Shown: positions 33,353 to 42,764, numbered from the stretch's first letter. The stretch: 46,178 bases of DNA from Winogradskyella sp. (GCF_028289625.1 NZ_JANQOM010000085.1:1-46178), one strand, 5' to 3'. Translations and numbers: made by a program. The notes: generated by a model not told the origin, from the letters alone.

Positions 33353-33631
33353 TTGTCATTGAAAATCAGATTTAATGACAAGAGTTCGAGCCTTAAATTT
33401 CAATACATTCTCCGAGGAATATCAGGAAAATGGAAATTAATACCCGATGGAGAAGAGAGATTAGATTTCAGTAAGTTCTATAACAATAAAATTTACGCCT
33501 TTAAAAAAAGTGATTTTGACTTAGGTGCTGAAGTAATTGAAGAAAAGAGAAGGCTCAGCGTTGGCCTTTTAACCCTCCCTTTTAAAGCAAGACCACAAGA
33601 CAACTTTACATTTGATCAGAATTCAACTTGA
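33353..33631 (+). pseudogene. Probable fragment of a longer conserved hypothetical gene
   Basis: 92 codons from TTG at 33353, no ribosome site. From about residue 20 the sequence looks protein-like (LRGISGKWKLIPDGEERLDF, LSVGLLTLPFKARPQDNFTF) and ends abruptly. The LPFKARP and FTFD wording suggests a piece of a beta-rich envelope protein. It abuts the integrase stump region, consistent with a cut gene. Low certainty. Confidence 0.35.
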
Positions 33632-33714
33632 GTTCTACAATGAATCTTGCTCTAATGTAAATCTTCAACTAAAAGTGGACTGAACTTGGTCTAAAGTTAA
33701 GTGATGGTTTTGCT

Positions 33715-34866
33715 TTAAGTAGGATCTATTTGAAAAGCTTTGATGTATTCACTATGCTTTATTGTGGAAGAAGCGAATAATCCCCCACATTTGTCGATAG
33801 CTGCACACTTCTGGCATTCTTCAAAGAAAATATTCTTCCAATCGGATATTGAATTTTTATTATAACACCATAAACTTTCTGGTAGGAGACAAAGGGGAGT
33901 ATTATATATCCATGCATTAACCCCTCTTTCATTAAGAAATTTCACCGATCTCTCCAATTCCTCCATATAATCATAGGGGTCAATCCAAAGATCTGACAGG
34001 TTTGCAAGAGTAAATCCTGTTATTTCTAATCCCATAAATACAACTTGATCTACAAAAGGCAAATTTCTATAAATAAAGTTTGATAATTTGAATAATCTTG
34101 GTACGGTGAGCTTGTGAATTACCACCCTAATTTCAACTCTTATCCCATATCGCTTTAAATTGTGGATTCCCATTATAGTCTGGTAGTAGGCATCCTTACA
34201 TTGCACTATATGATCATGAGTCTGATAATAATCACTGTACAAGGGAATACCTAACATTATTCTAGGGTTATTTACTTCAGAAAGTTTTTCAGCATACCTA
34301 TTTATTGCAAATAATCTTCCATTGGTAAGTATATGAACCTCAGTATTAGGTAATTCTATTTTAATAAGGTCGAGCAGCTTAAAAAATAGTGTGCCTAAAA
34401 GCATAGGTTCTCCGCCAGTGAGCGTTAACTCATAACAGTTTTTAGGGATCAGAGGGATTAATTTCTTGTGTATATCATGAAGAAACTCAATGTCATTTCT
34501 ATCTTTTGGAGGTTGTGAGCACATTAAACAATTGCTATTGCATCTCTCCGTTAGTAAAATAAAATTATGCCTAGAGTTAACTCTATATAAAGTTTTTATT
34601 TGACCAGTCTGTCCTATTAGTAAGATGTCATCCTCAAAAATATGGGAAAGTTCATTTATCCTAAATACTGCTTTCCCCATGAAATTCTTATTTAAATCAG
34701 CAGAAGTTGTGAGAAGTACATATGAACCATTCTCTTCGTTTATTGGGTCGTTTTCATCCAATATCAAGCAATAATTAGGATCAGTCAATTTAAACTTGAA
34801 TCGTGTAGCTTTAATTACTAACGGTTCTGTAATGTTTACTGGAATACCTTTGGTTCTTAATTTCAT
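33715..34866 (-). CDS. hxsC: His-Xaa-Ser system radical SAM maturase HxsC
   Basis: 383 residues, ATG at 34866. Radical SAM cluster ERCNSNCLMCSQPP (CxxxCxxC, about 106-117), followed by LTLTGGEPML, the GGEP motif, and HILTNGRLF. A non-SAM N-terminal domain precedes it. C-terminal Cys residues (EECQKCAAIDKCGG) suggest an auxiliary cluster. Together with the neighbouring second radical SAM gene, HxsD-size gene and H-x-S repeat peptide this is the established four-gene His-Xaa-Ser architecture. It would modify HxsA through radical chemistry; the product is not known to me. Two bases separate it from hxsB. Confidence 0.92.
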   Translation of the reverse strand: MKLRTKGIPVNITEPLVIKATRFKFKLTDPNYCLILDENDPINEENGSYVLLTTSADLNKNFMGKAVFRINELSHIFEDDILLIGQTGQIKTLYRVNSRHNFILLTERCNSNCLMCSQPPKDRNDIEFLHDIHKKLIPLIPKNCYELTLTGGEPMLLGTLFFKLLDLIKIELPNTEVHILTNGRLFAINRYAEKLSEVNNPRIMLGIPLYSDYYQTHDHIVQCKDAYYQTIMGIHNLKRYGIRVEIRVVIHKLTVPRLFKLSNFIYRNLPFVDQVVFMGLEITGFTLANLSDLWIDPYDYMEELERSVKFLNERGVNAWIYNTPLCLLPESLWCYNKNSISDWKNIFFEECQKCAAIDKCGGLFASSTIKHSEYIKAFQIDPT

Positions 34867-34868
34867 GC

Positions 34869-36362
34869 CTATTTAATCCAACTTTCCAAAATATCCCTGG
34901 TCTCATCATCGCTGTCCATCAGTGTCAATAAATAGCGAATAACCTCCATATTTTTATTGCAAAAAGCACTAGAAGGCCTATAACCATACATATCTCCTTG
35001 AGTCGCCCAATTATGGACGGGATCAGCCCCACAGTATACTCTGAATGCACACTCAGAACAACCTGCCAATGATTCATTAGTCCAAACCTGAGCAATTCTT
35101 CTAGATTTTAGACCGTAAATAATTTCCTCGTATTTATTTTCTAATAAATGACCTAATCTAAAAGAGAAATCTTTTTGTTCGGCAAGCATACGACTCTCAT
35201 CTGTAGCATATACAGCCCCGTCATAGTTAAACACTACAACCCCATTAATTAATCCAGCTGGGGATTGTAAATCTACATATGGAATATTAAATGGAGTAAG
35301 AATTTTGGTTAGTATTATTTTACTAAAGTCCTCAGTAAAAAAATGACCTTCTTTATTGATTTGAATAATTCTATTTAGAGCTTTTTTATAGAAATGCAAG
35401 AACACTTCTGTTTCATATCGGTTTTTCTCTGTTCTCAAGGCAAATCCATACGGACTAATATTTCTTAAAAATATTCCAGAGAAACCTTGCTCAAAATATT
35501 CATTTACAATTTCTACTGGATAGTTTAGAGAATGAGAACTTGTCGTCATCAAAGCTGAAACTTTATCATGCCCTAAAATCTCCCTGGACAATTCTATCCC
35601 TCTAATAGTCAAATCATAACTGCTGCAATTAGGTTTATTTCTGTTCTTGTCATGTACGTACTTGGGGCCGTCCAAAGAGGTAGAGATCAGCACCTGGTTT
35701 ATCTTACAATACTCAAGGATTTCTTCGTTTATAAGTGCTAGGTTTGTACAAATAACATAATTGATACTCTTCCCGTAAATTGGAGCAAATTCCTGAGCTT
35801 TTTTTATCGCATACTTGATATTATCGAAGGCCAATAGGGCTTCTCCTCCCTGAAATTCCATTGTGACGTTAGGATTGGGCGACTTCATCATGAATTCAAT
35901 TCCCTTATCAATGGAAACTAAGCTCATGTCATATTTCTCCTTATTTTGAGTTACTCTGGAAACCTGACAATAGGCACAGGTATGTTCACACCTAAGAGAT
36001 ATAACAAAAATATGTAGGGAGGTAAATCGATCTAGGAAAAGTTTTTTAGTCCTGAACCTTGTGGCAATCAAATCGATATTCGGAGAATAAATCTCTTCGG
36101 AAATAAAGTGATTCGATACTAAATCCTGATATAATTCAGGATGCTTTTCTTTGGACAACTCCCTTTTTACAATGGTTTCATATGTGCCAACAGGTGCAAA
36201 AATAAAATCACCAATTTCATTTATAAGAACTTCTCGATTCTTGTTTATCCTATGAAAATTAAAGGGCATTAGAAAGTACTTCCCCTTAGACTGATCATAG
36301 TAATCATAGTCTCTAAACTGGCGAAAATCTTTTCTTTTCCGGTCAAAAACTTTCTTGTTCAT
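34869..36362 (-). CDS. hxsB: His-Xaa-Ser system radical SAM maturase HxsB
   Basis: 497 residues, ATG at 36362. Radical SAM motif SLRCEHTCAYCQVSR (CxxxCxxC, about 123-130), MEFQGGEALLAF (GGEA in place of GGEP), ICTNLALI and ISTSLDGPKYVHDKNR. The C-terminal SPASM-like region has GCSECAFRVYCGADPVHNWA and a late Cys, expected to hold auxiliary iron-sulfur clusters. The N-terminal part (about 30-110) is the usual peptide-handling extension. Start overlaps the hxsD stop as ATGA. It belongs to the radical SAM peptide maturase group and should act on the HxsA repeats with HxsC. Confidence 0.93.
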   Translation of the reverse strand: MNKKVFDRKRKDFRQFRDYDYYDQSKGKYFLMPFNFHRINKNREVLINEIGDFIFAPVGTYETIVKRELSKEKHPELYQDLVSNHFISEEIYSPNIDLIATRFRTKKLFLDRFTSLHIFVISLRCEHTCAYCQVSRVTQNKEKYDMSLVSIDKGIEFMMKSPNPNVTMEFQGGEALLAFDNIKYAIKKAQEFAPIYGKSINYVICTNLALINEEILEYCKINQVLISTSLDGPKYVHDKNRNKPNCSSYDLTIRGIELSREILGHDKVSALMTTSSHSLNYPVEIVNEYFEQGFSGIFLRNISPYGFALRTEKNRYETEVFLHFYKKALNRIIQINKEGHFFTEDFSKIILTKILTPFNIPYVDLQSPAGLINGVVVFNYDGAVYATDESRMLAEQKDFSFRLGHLLENKYEEIIYGLKSRRIAQVWTNESLAGCSECAFRVYCGADPVHNWATQGDMYGYRPSSAFCNKNMEVIRYLLTLMDSDDETRDILESWIK

Positions 36363-36715
36363 GGAAATTTTATGCCTATCGGATCATCGAAGTCACCTTT
36401 TGGGTCTTCATCATATTCACCATGAGAAAAGGCCTTAGCAATAATTAACTCTCGTATTGTTTTAGTCTCATTACTAACAATATCTCTTAGGTTATAATCA
36501 ATAAATTCTTGATTCAATTTGCCTTTCAATTTTTCAATTCCCTCTTGATCCAAGGGTTTTTTAGAAATTAAAATAATACTATAGTAGTGGTCATCCTCAA
36601 GATTAATTGAAATATCGAAATCTTCAGAATACCAATAAAGGCATTTTACAATCGAATTTTTTGAATATACTCTTGAATCAAGTTTGAATTGAAGTGAAAA
36701 GTCTTTGCTAGGCAT
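36359..36715 (-). CDS. hxsD: His-Xaa-Ser system protein HxsD
   Basis: 118 residues, starting at 36715 immediately after the hxsA stop and overlapping hxsB by four bases. A small soluble protein (SLQFKLDSRVYSKNSIVKCL, DFDISINLEDDHYYSIILIS, FIDYNLRDIVSNETKTIREL) of the HxsD size and position. The beta-alpha-beta wording resembles small peptide-recognition modules, and a role in presenting HxsA to the maturases is inference. The annotation rests on system context plus these family-like segments. Confidence 0.85.
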   Translation of the reverse strand: MPSKDFSLQFKLDSRVYSKNSIVKCLYWYSEDFDISINLEDDHYYSIILISKKPLDQEGIEKLKGKLNQEFIDYNLRDIVSNETKTIRELIIAKAFSHGEYDEDPKGDFDDPIGIKFP

Positions 36716-37003
36716 TTATATTGAACTAGAAGAATGGGAAGCATGAGAAGCATGGGACCCATGTGAAGAATGCGAACTATGAGAGGAATGACTAGCCTGT
36801 GCACTCTCCAGGGTGTAATAGACAGAATCAGCGCTAGTGGTCAAAATCAATTGTGGTTTTGAGTGTTTGTTTGATATGGTCTCCTTAGATTCACCTTGAT
36901 CTTTTGAATTGTGGCCTGAAACAAAACCCACAGTTCCTAATAAGGTTAATGATGAAGCAACTACAGAAGCAACTTTTTTCGACAATTTGGAATCCTCTTT
37001 CAT
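36716..37003 (-). CDS. hxsA: His-Xaa-Ser repeat precursor peptide HxsA
   Basis: 95 residues, ATG at 37003. The N-terminal part has a hydrophobic stretch (VASVVASSLTLLGTVGFVSG, about 11-30) that may act as a signal or membrane-targeting leader. The C-terminus holds seven consecutive H-x-S triplets (HSS HSS HSS HGS HAS HAS HSS) from about residue 71, then SSSI. The His and Ser positions are the expected modification sites. First gene of the hxsA-D-B-C operon; the 126-base upstream region (37004-37129) is AT-rich and should hold the promoter, with no clear -7/-33 pair that I would name. Confidence 0.93.
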   Translation of the reverse strand: MKEDSKLSKKVASVVASSLTLLGTVGFVSGHNSKDQGESKETISNKHSKPQLILTTSADSVYYTLESAQASHSSHSSHSSHGSHASHASHSSSSI

Positions 37004-37129
37004 TTTGTGAAGATCATATAATGAACCATCAAATTACCAAAAATTGTTCAGAACTAAAAATGATAAATATCATATTGGACCTCTCTTAATTGGTATAAAG
37101 TGACTTAAAATCAAGGAAAGACAACCTAA

Positions 37130-38791
37130 TTACAATGTGTGGTTAACTAACTTTTTGATAGCATATCCCTTGCCTCTCTTTATAGTAATCATATCTAGTT
37201 CTTCTAAAATTTTAATAGACCTGTTATACCTCCCACGAAAAATGCTCTCCTCAAAATAATCTTCCCATAACAAGTAAACCTCCTTTTGATTTATTAATTT
37301 CTTGATATCTGCAGTCACAAGGTAGGATCCCATCATGGCAAAATCAATAATTGGCAACTTTTCACTACAGTAGTTCTGTAAAAGAACTGATTGATCCGTA
37401 ATTACTATAGCATCTTTTGACTGGGTAATTTTTATCAGTTCCTTTATTGGAGTAATTCTTGTTTGGGTTTCAATATTTATCAAATCATGTCTTGATTCAT
37501 AAGACAAATTAAATAGAAAAGGCAGCAACAAGATTCCTAGAGAATAAAGACCTATGGTTACGAGTTTTTTCTTAAATCGAGTTTTACAATAGATTACTGA
37601 TTTATAGATGCCATAACCGGCAAGAATTGAAAAAAAAGGAGATAATAAATTAATATGTCTTAAAGATTCAAAAGACGTAACGACATCATTTCTAACAAAA
37701 TAGTAGCTTCTGTGATGAAGCGTGTTAATGAAAATTAAAGCCACTAAAATGAGTAATGGATATGACAAGTATGGTCTTTTTTTAAACTCAATAAGAATAT
37801 AAAATGTTCCTATTAAGGCTAAAGGGGCATAAATAAAAAACCAATCAAAATTGGAAAATCCTTTTAAAAACATAGAGACTAGAGGAATGAAGAATTTGAA
37901 TTGAAACGGATTTCCCATTGCATATTCTCGTTCCATTTCTAAACCTAAACCAATCTCAAAGACATTAAAATAATATACACCTAGTGCTACACAGAAAATT
38001 AAAAAATAGCCAAATTCCTGAGTTAATATTCCTCCCTTATCTCTATTTCTTATTAGTCCACCAAAAACATATATTAGGGGAAAAAGTATAATGATTATGC
38101 CCTCTCTTTTAAAGTGTATTAACAACACAAATAAGACAATTAAAGATGAAAAAAGAAGTATGGTTCTACTTCTACCTTTCTCCTCAAAATACATAACAAA
38201 AAGTATTAAGGAGATCATAATTAGACCACTTACACTAGTCTCGAATAAAGCCGAAGAATGAAAACTATTGAAAACCGGTGTGGTGATAAAGACAAAGGAA
38301 GAAATTAATGCAAACTCATGACTATTTTGACATTTATAACAAAAAATATAAATGCCTATTAGTGAAATAAAAGCAAAAAATAAGTTTAAGAATGAGACAT
38401 TTATGTGGTTATAACCTACAATTTTATGAACTAAGTATAAAACCGAAGGGAGTCCTATTAAATTACTCGGATAAATAGAACTTATTTCACACTCTGAAAG
38501 TGAGCCTATTCCACATGTTGTTGCCGAAAAAGTAAATTCTAAATTCCTCTGATTATATATCAAAAATCTTGAAACTGAGTTGGCCAAATATGAATCCTCA
38601 TATTCCAGACCTTTGAAAAATTTAAAATCGTTAGGAATTTTAAATAAAAGGAATAAAAAAAATATAGATATAATCCAAGGAAACACTTTTTTACGATTAG
38701 GCCCAAGTCTGAGCTTCTGCTTTAACAACAGGACAAGAAGCACTAACGATAAAATAAAAAGTAGATTTATTAAAACTAGAATCGATATCAT
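37130..38791 (-). CDS. Polytopic membrane protein, GT-C glycosyltransferase-like
   Basis: 553 residues, ATG at 38791, about 11 hydrophobic helices (for example ILVLINLLFILSLVLLVLLL and FPWIISIFFLFLLFKI) and a soluble C-terminal part from about 430. GLEYEDSYL in the first outer loop gives the acidic E-D pair expected in lipid-phosphosugar-dependent GT-C enzymes. Likely role is transfer of a sugar from a polyprenyl carrier on the periplasmic side. It is downstream of nothing on its strand and divergent (47 bp) from the deacetylase gene. Exact fold membership cannot be settled by eye. Confidence 0.65.
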   Translation of the reverse strand: MISILVLINLLFILSLVLLVLLLKQKLRLGPNRKKVFPWIISIFFLFLLFKIPNDFKFFKGLEYEDSYLANSVSRFLIYNQRNLEFTFSATTCGIGSLSECEISSIYPSNLIGLPSVLYLVHKIVGYNHINVSFLNLFFAFISLIGIYIFCYKCQNSHEFALISSFVFITTPVFNSFHSSALFETSVSGLIMISLILFVMYFEEKGRSRTILLFSSLIVLFVLLIHFKREGIIIILFPLIYVFGGLIRNRDKGGILTQEFGYFLIFCVALGVYYFNVFEIGLGLEMEREYAMGNPFQFKFFIPLVSMFLKGFSNFDWFFIYAPLALIGTFYILIEFKKRPYLSYPLLILVALIFINTLHHRSYYFVRNDVVTSFESLRHINLLSPFFSILAGYGIYKSVIYCKTRFKKKLVTIGLYSLGILLLPFLFNLSYESRHDLINIETQTRITPIKELIKITQSKDAIVITDQSVLLQNYCSEKLPIIDFAMMGSYLVTADIKKLINQKEVYLLWEDYFEESIFRGRYNRSIKILEELDMITIKRGKGYAIKKLVNHTL

Positions 38792-38838
38792 TTAGTAAAA
38801 ACCATGAAATTAGTGGTGCGGTTTGAGTAAATTAACAA

Positions 38839-39672
38839 ATGCCAACAGAAAGAAAAAATATACTTACTATTGATTGTGAAGATTTTTTGCTCTTACCGGC
38901 ATTTAAGAATCTTAAATCTGATATTGATTTAAATCAAATGATCGATAATCAGATAAATGCAATTCTTATAGAACTTAGAAATGCTAATGACACTAAAGCC
39001 ACTTTTTTTATTGTAGGGGAAATTGCAAAACGTAACCCAGATCTAGTTAGACGTATTAGAAATAATGGTCACCATTTGGGATCACATAGTTTTAAACATT
39101 CCAAGGCGTATAAACTAACCAGATCTGAATTTCAATCGGATCTTGAAAATTCCATAAAACATATTACCACAGCAAGTGGAGAAGATGTTGACTGTTATCG
39201 TGCTCCTATGTGGTCATATAAGCCCAATATGTACTGGTATTGGGATGTCTTGTCAAAGAAAAATATTAAATATGACTCTAGCATTTTTCCGATAAATCGG
39301 TGGATGTATGGCAATCCCAAAGCTCCTAGATTTACTCACGTCAACCAAAATATAATCGAATTACCCCCTTCTACCATTAAGATTTTCGGTTTTAACCTGC
39401 CTTTTTGCGGAGGAATTTATTTCAGATTTATGCCTTATAGAATTATTAGATATTTTATAAAAAGGTTAAAGAAAAAATACAATCATCCCATATTGATGTA
39501 TTTTCATCCGTGGGAGTTAGATCCAAATCTTGTTAGAGTCCAGAATATTAGAACACTGTATAAGTTTGTTTTATATCATAACACAAAAAACTCAATGAAA
39601 AAGTTTAGACGACTAATAAATGAATTTGAATTTACTTCCATCAATGATTATTTTATAAATAGCTCTATTTAA
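38839..39672 (+). CDS. NodB-type polysaccharide deacetylase
   Basis: 277 residues, ATG start. ILTIDCEDF supplies the catalytic acidic pair, TKATFFIVGEIAKRNPDLVR is the deacetylase core strand, GSHSFKHSKAY gives the metal-binding HxxxH, YRAPMWS the R-A-P motif, and LMYFHPWELDP the final His motif, which is the wording of the exopolysaccharide (DUF3473-associated) branch. It removes acetyl groups from N-acetylated sugars. It has no signal peptide. Six bases separate it from the FAD gene, so they form one operon. Confidence 0.9.
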   Translation: MPTERKNILTIDCEDFLLLPAFKNLKSDIDLNQMIDNQINAILIELRNANDTKATFFIVGEIAKRNPDLVRRIRNNGHHLGSHSFKHSKAYKLTRSEFQSDLENSIKHITTASGEDVDCYRAPMWSYKPNMYWYWDVLSKKNIKYDSSIFPINRWMYGNPKAPRFTHVNQNIIELPPSTIKIFGFNLPFCGGIYFRFMPYRIIRYFIKRLKKKYNHPILMYFHPWELDPNLVRVQNIRTLYKFVLYHNTKNSMKKFRRLINEFEFTSINDYFINSSI

Positions 39673-39677
39673 TATAG

Positions 39678-41096
39678 ATGGAAAAATTCAAGTATGTAAT
39701 TATAGGTGCTGGAGTTACAGGACTCGTAGCAGCAAATGAACTTGCCAAAGATTGTCCTGGTGAGGTTTTATTAATAGAAAAAGAGAATGAGGTAGGTGGA
39801 TTGTTAAGAACAATCGAAAGGAATGGATTTCGATATGATATAGGATCTCACATAATACATGATGAAATTGAACCAGAGACGCTTAAGTATGTGGATGAAG
39901 TATCCGGCGGATTGCTAATTAGAAATAAGCGAATTGGAAAATTAGTTTTTCGCAAGGCTTATATTAGGTACCCTTTGAAGTCTGTTAACTTTTTGTATGG
40001 ATTAGGTCTGAAAGAGTCAATTATTTGCACCATTTCCTTATTAAGGGGTCGATTAACTAAATTATTCTTACTGAATCCAAAAAATAAAGATCAAGGATAT
40101 GAAAAAGAACTTAAAAGAAATGTAGGCTTCAGGGCATATGAGATATTTTACCGACCGTACGCTTTAAAACTTTGGAATGTTGATCCCAATTTAATTTCTA
40201 GCTCCGCTATTAAGAGACAGTCCGCAATGGTAGGACCTTTAACTCTAATTAAACAATTTGTTCGTTCACTAATTACTAAAGACACAGATAGATATTATTA
40301 CTATTTAAAGGGAGGCGTAGGTAAATTTCCTGATGGTCTTGAGAATATTGCTGAGCAGAATAGAGTTAAAATTGTAAAATCTATTCAGGATTTTGAAATT
40401 TCAAAGAATACCATTGCTTTTAAGAATAATCATATTCAGCAGTTAATAGAATACGATTATCTAATATCTACAATATCGCTTCAGGCTATTATAAGCAAAC
40501 TTAATTTCAAAAAAGATGACAAAAAGCTACTAAACTCTGTCCAATTCAGGGGGCTTAAGCTAATTTTTCTTCATACTGAAAATGATGTTTTAGTCCAAGG
40601 AGAGTGTTTCTATTTGCCCGAAACAAAATATTCCATTGGAAGAGTTTCGATACCCAAGAGGTTTTCTAATTCTATGAATCCAAATGAAAAAGTAACGGGA
40701 ATTATATGTGAAATACCCTGTTCCCCAAACGATAGAATCTGGAACTTGTCTACAGAAGAAGCGATAAAAGTTTGCTATAAGGACCTAATTGAAGCAGGAC
40801 TGCTAAGAAATAGAGCTTACGAAAAATCAGAATTTGATTTTCATATCAATGTGAAAGATGTATATCCAATGTATTACAAGAATTGGAAAAGCCATATAAA
40901 GTCAATTTTGAAAATAATCGGAGAGGAACACCCCAAACTTTATATTGCCGGTAAATCCGGATTTTTTATGCAATCCAATATGGATAGATCTATCAGGATT
41001 GGTAAAATGCTTGCCTCAAATTTAAAGGACGGAAAATCAGCTAGCCAATGGTATCAAAATCTAGATTATTTCCATAACTTAATTTTAAGAGATTGA
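39678..41096 (+). CDS. FAD-dependent amine-oxidase-like / protoporphyrinogen-oxidase-like protein
   Basis: 472 residues, ATG start. N-terminal dinucleotide fold VIIGAGVTGLVAANELAKDC (GxGxxG), LLIEKENEVGGLLRT and GFRYDIGSHIIH, typical of NAD(P)-binding Rossmann amine oxidases and UDP-galactopyranose-mutase relatives found in polysaccharide clusters. A C-terminal flavin motif occurs in LYIAGKSGFFMQSNMDRSIR. In the family such proteins act on nucleotide sugars or lipid-linked intermediates; the substrate here is unknown. Co-transcribed with the deacetylase; together with the GT-C protein it suggests a small surface-glycan unit. Confidence 0.8.
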   Translation: MEKFKYVIIGAGVTGLVAANELAKDCPGEVLLIEKENEVGGLLRTIERNGFRYDIGSHIIHDEIEPETLKYVDEVSGGLLIRNKRIGKLVFRKAYIRYPLKSVNFLYGLGLKESIICTISLLRGRLTKLFLLNPKNKDQGYEKELKRNVGFRAYEIFYRPYALKLWNVDPNLISSSAIKRQSAMVGPLTLIKQFVRSLITKDTDRYYYYLKGGVGKFPDGLENIAEQNRVKIVKSIQDFEISKNTIAFKNNHIQQLIEYDYLISTISLQAIISKLNFKKDDKKLLNSVQFRGLKLIFLHTENDVLVQGECFYLPETKYSIGRVSIPKRFSNSMNPNEKVTGIICEIPCSPNDRIWNLSTEEAIKVCYKDLIEAGLLRNRAYEKSEFDFHINVKDVYPMYYKNWKSHIKSILKIIGEEHPKLYIAGKSGFFMQSNMDRSIRIGKMLASNLKDGKSASQWYQNLDYFHNLILRD

Positions 41097-41149
41097 CAGA
41101 TTATGATATTTATCATTAACAAAAGCATTTCAACATTTATATTCGGAAT

Positions 41150-41230
41150 GAGATTATGCTCTTTTTTTAGAAGTGCTTCTGACTTGCTGGCGTGTCCATG
41201 GATGCCTCCTATCAAATCTAAATTTTTCAT
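41150..41230 (-). pseudogene. N-terminal relic of a metallophosphoesterase
   Basis: The minus strand frame MKNLDLIGGIHGHASKSEAL LKK matches the start of calcineurin-like phosphoesterases (D-x-x-G-D-I-H-G-H), but the metal-binding Asp of GDIHG is Gly. After LLKKEHN the frame runs on as AT-rich nonsense. A relic of an inactivated gene, on the opposite strand to its neighbours. Confidence 0.5.
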
Positions 41231-41260
41231 ACGCATTGCCACCGATTTGGGCATATAAAA

Positions 41261-41907
41261 ATGAAATCAATCTACACTCGAATAATCTTTGAATATCAAA
41301 AGAACTATTACAAATTCCTAAATTTTTGGGTGGCTAAAAAGAAGGATGATAATTCATTTTATTTTCATTTCTATGATGATGCAAATAAAAACGTAATGGT
41401 TCCTAAACTCCTTTAGAAAAAAGAGATTATAGTAAAATTAACTTCAATGATTATGCAGAAACTAATTTTATCAGAGACCATTTATCTATTCACCAGAGTG
41501 GTTTAATACATTCGAGAGATAAGGAAGGTAACAGACTACGCGACGGAATTGTAGGTTTTAGTTTTGATGAAATCAAAGTGTCAAAATTGATTTTGGTCTG
41601 CGCTCCAAAAGAAATACAGCAATTAACACTTCATCAAGAAGTTGATAAATCAAAAGATTTGATTATTCATTTAAATAAGAGCATTTCCCCATTTACACTT
41701 CATTTCGATGTTTTTAGAAAATCAAAAGTGTCAGAATTAGATATATCTAACCCAAATTTATTGTTTGGAGGTTTTATCCTAGTTGAGATTGCAGAAAAAG
41801 AATTTGGTCTAAGGATTTATGGTCAAAAAGTCCTCGGCAAACCATTTTGGCCGCCTTTCAATTTAATTCTAACGAGAATAAAAAACAACCAAGTACAACA
41901 ACCGTAA
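41261..41907 (+). pseudogene. Frameshifted hypothetical gene of about 214 codons
   Basis: ATG at 41261 opens MKSIYTRIIFEYQKNYYKFL and stops at 41414-41416 (TAG). The next frame is open from about 41405 (PLEKRDYSKINFNDYAETNF) to the stop at 41905-41907 (end: KNNQVQQP). The two halves join naturally near 41405-41416, so one base was lost or gained there. The later half is soluble and beta-rich (LFGGFILVEIAEKEFGLRIY). No family is recognised. Intact homologues would show whether it is a single protein. Confidence 0.6.
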
Positions 41908-42035
41908 CCGTTACGCAACGCCTTTTTCAGATAAAAAGTGAAACTTTTTAAGCCCTTTACTAGGGTATTTTGTTTTTAATCCATTGGCATTTTAGAATGA
42001 GTAACTTTAAAAGTTCAAAAAAAGATAATAAGAGA

Positions 42036-42394
42036 ATGAAATATTTCTTTCCATTGATATTATTATTCATATCATGCAATGAGAACACTAAGTTTGATAG
42101 CGCAGAGTGGAAGAGTTCTGGTGGTGAAGGGATTGTACTTGATACAAGATTGAATATGGTTGATGATTTAATTAAAAATGAGATTCTGTTAAATAAGGAT
42201 GAAACTGAAATAATTGAGCTTATAGGTTCCTCTTCCAGGTTAAATAGTCAAGAGCATGAATCTGTAAAGTATTTTGCTGTACAGGAAATATATGATATGG
42301 ATGGGATATCGACCCTAAAGAAATGATTTTTTTGAAAATTAAGTTTGATGAAAAAGGAAAATCCAAATCTGTCGAGACATTTTCAACTAAATAG
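42036..42394 (+). pseudogene. Small lipoprotein gene, probably frameshifted near its end
   Basis: ATG at 42036 gives MKYFFPLILLFISCNENTKF with lipobox IS-C and a soluble body to KYFAVQEIYDMDGISTLKK, ending at 42326. The other frame then continues with WDIDPKEMIFLKIKFDEKGK to TAG 42392-42394, which reads like the natural end of such flavobacterial lipoproteins. The switch would be around 42290-42305. The shorter product may still be made. A repeated AAAAGTTCAAAAAAAGAT precedes the start by 10 bases. Confidence 0.5.
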
Positions 42395-42421
42395 TTTAAA
42401 TAAAGGATGTTTCCCAAATCG

Positions 42422-42532
42422 CTTTGATGAATATTGGTGTTTCATGGATTCGGTATATTGACCTTTCCGGTCAATAAGCCTCTTCCAAATATCTTGGAAA
42501 CAAAGCCCAAACTGTCCCTGGACTTTTGAGGG
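42422..42532. repeat. Repeat B, copy 2
   Basis: About 110 bases matching 18434-18543 with substitutions and no large gap, from TTTGATGAATATTGGTGTTT to GGACTTTTGAGGG. At this copy the terminal hairpin is intact (see 42502-42551). Being at both the island's integrase end and just outside the left end, it may have travelled with the island or be a common terminator module of this genome. The rest of the gap 42395-42764 shows no gene. Confidence 0.65.
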
Positions 42533-42551
42533 TCCGGCCAGTTTGGGCTTT
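42502..42551. terminator. Strong hairpin terminator
   Basis: AAAGCCCAAACTG (42502-42514) pairs perfectly with CAGTTTGGGCTTT (42539-42551), 13 base pairs, with a small inner GGAC/GTCC pair. T-rich on the plus side (TTCTTCC) and also T-rich on the minus side, so it can act in both directions, closing the lipoprotein region from the left and the integrase transcript from the right. Confidence 0.75.
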
Positions 42552-42764
42552 TCTTCCGCTATTCGGGGAACCCATTTTTATTCCTTTGGGACCTAATTTG
42601 GTCAAACATTCTTTTTTTTGGGTTTAATTATTGTTTTTCAAGGATATAATTGTTTTTTGCAACATATGTTGTCATACCTTTTGTTGTACAATTTTCGGTT
42701 TGATAGGAACTTGAAAGGAAATTGAAAACAATGCTCTGGAAGTGTTCCGATCTAGGGCAGTTTT

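Noticed and set aside
33175..33381. 68-codon minus-strand frame upstream of the integrase stump
   Set aside because: Tyr/Asn/Phe-rich product typical of AT-rich non-coding DNA, no start signal.
36722..36792. Tandem 9-base repeats considered as a CRISPR or satellite
   Set aside because: They encode the H-x-S repeats of HxsA in frame with a gene; no spacers.
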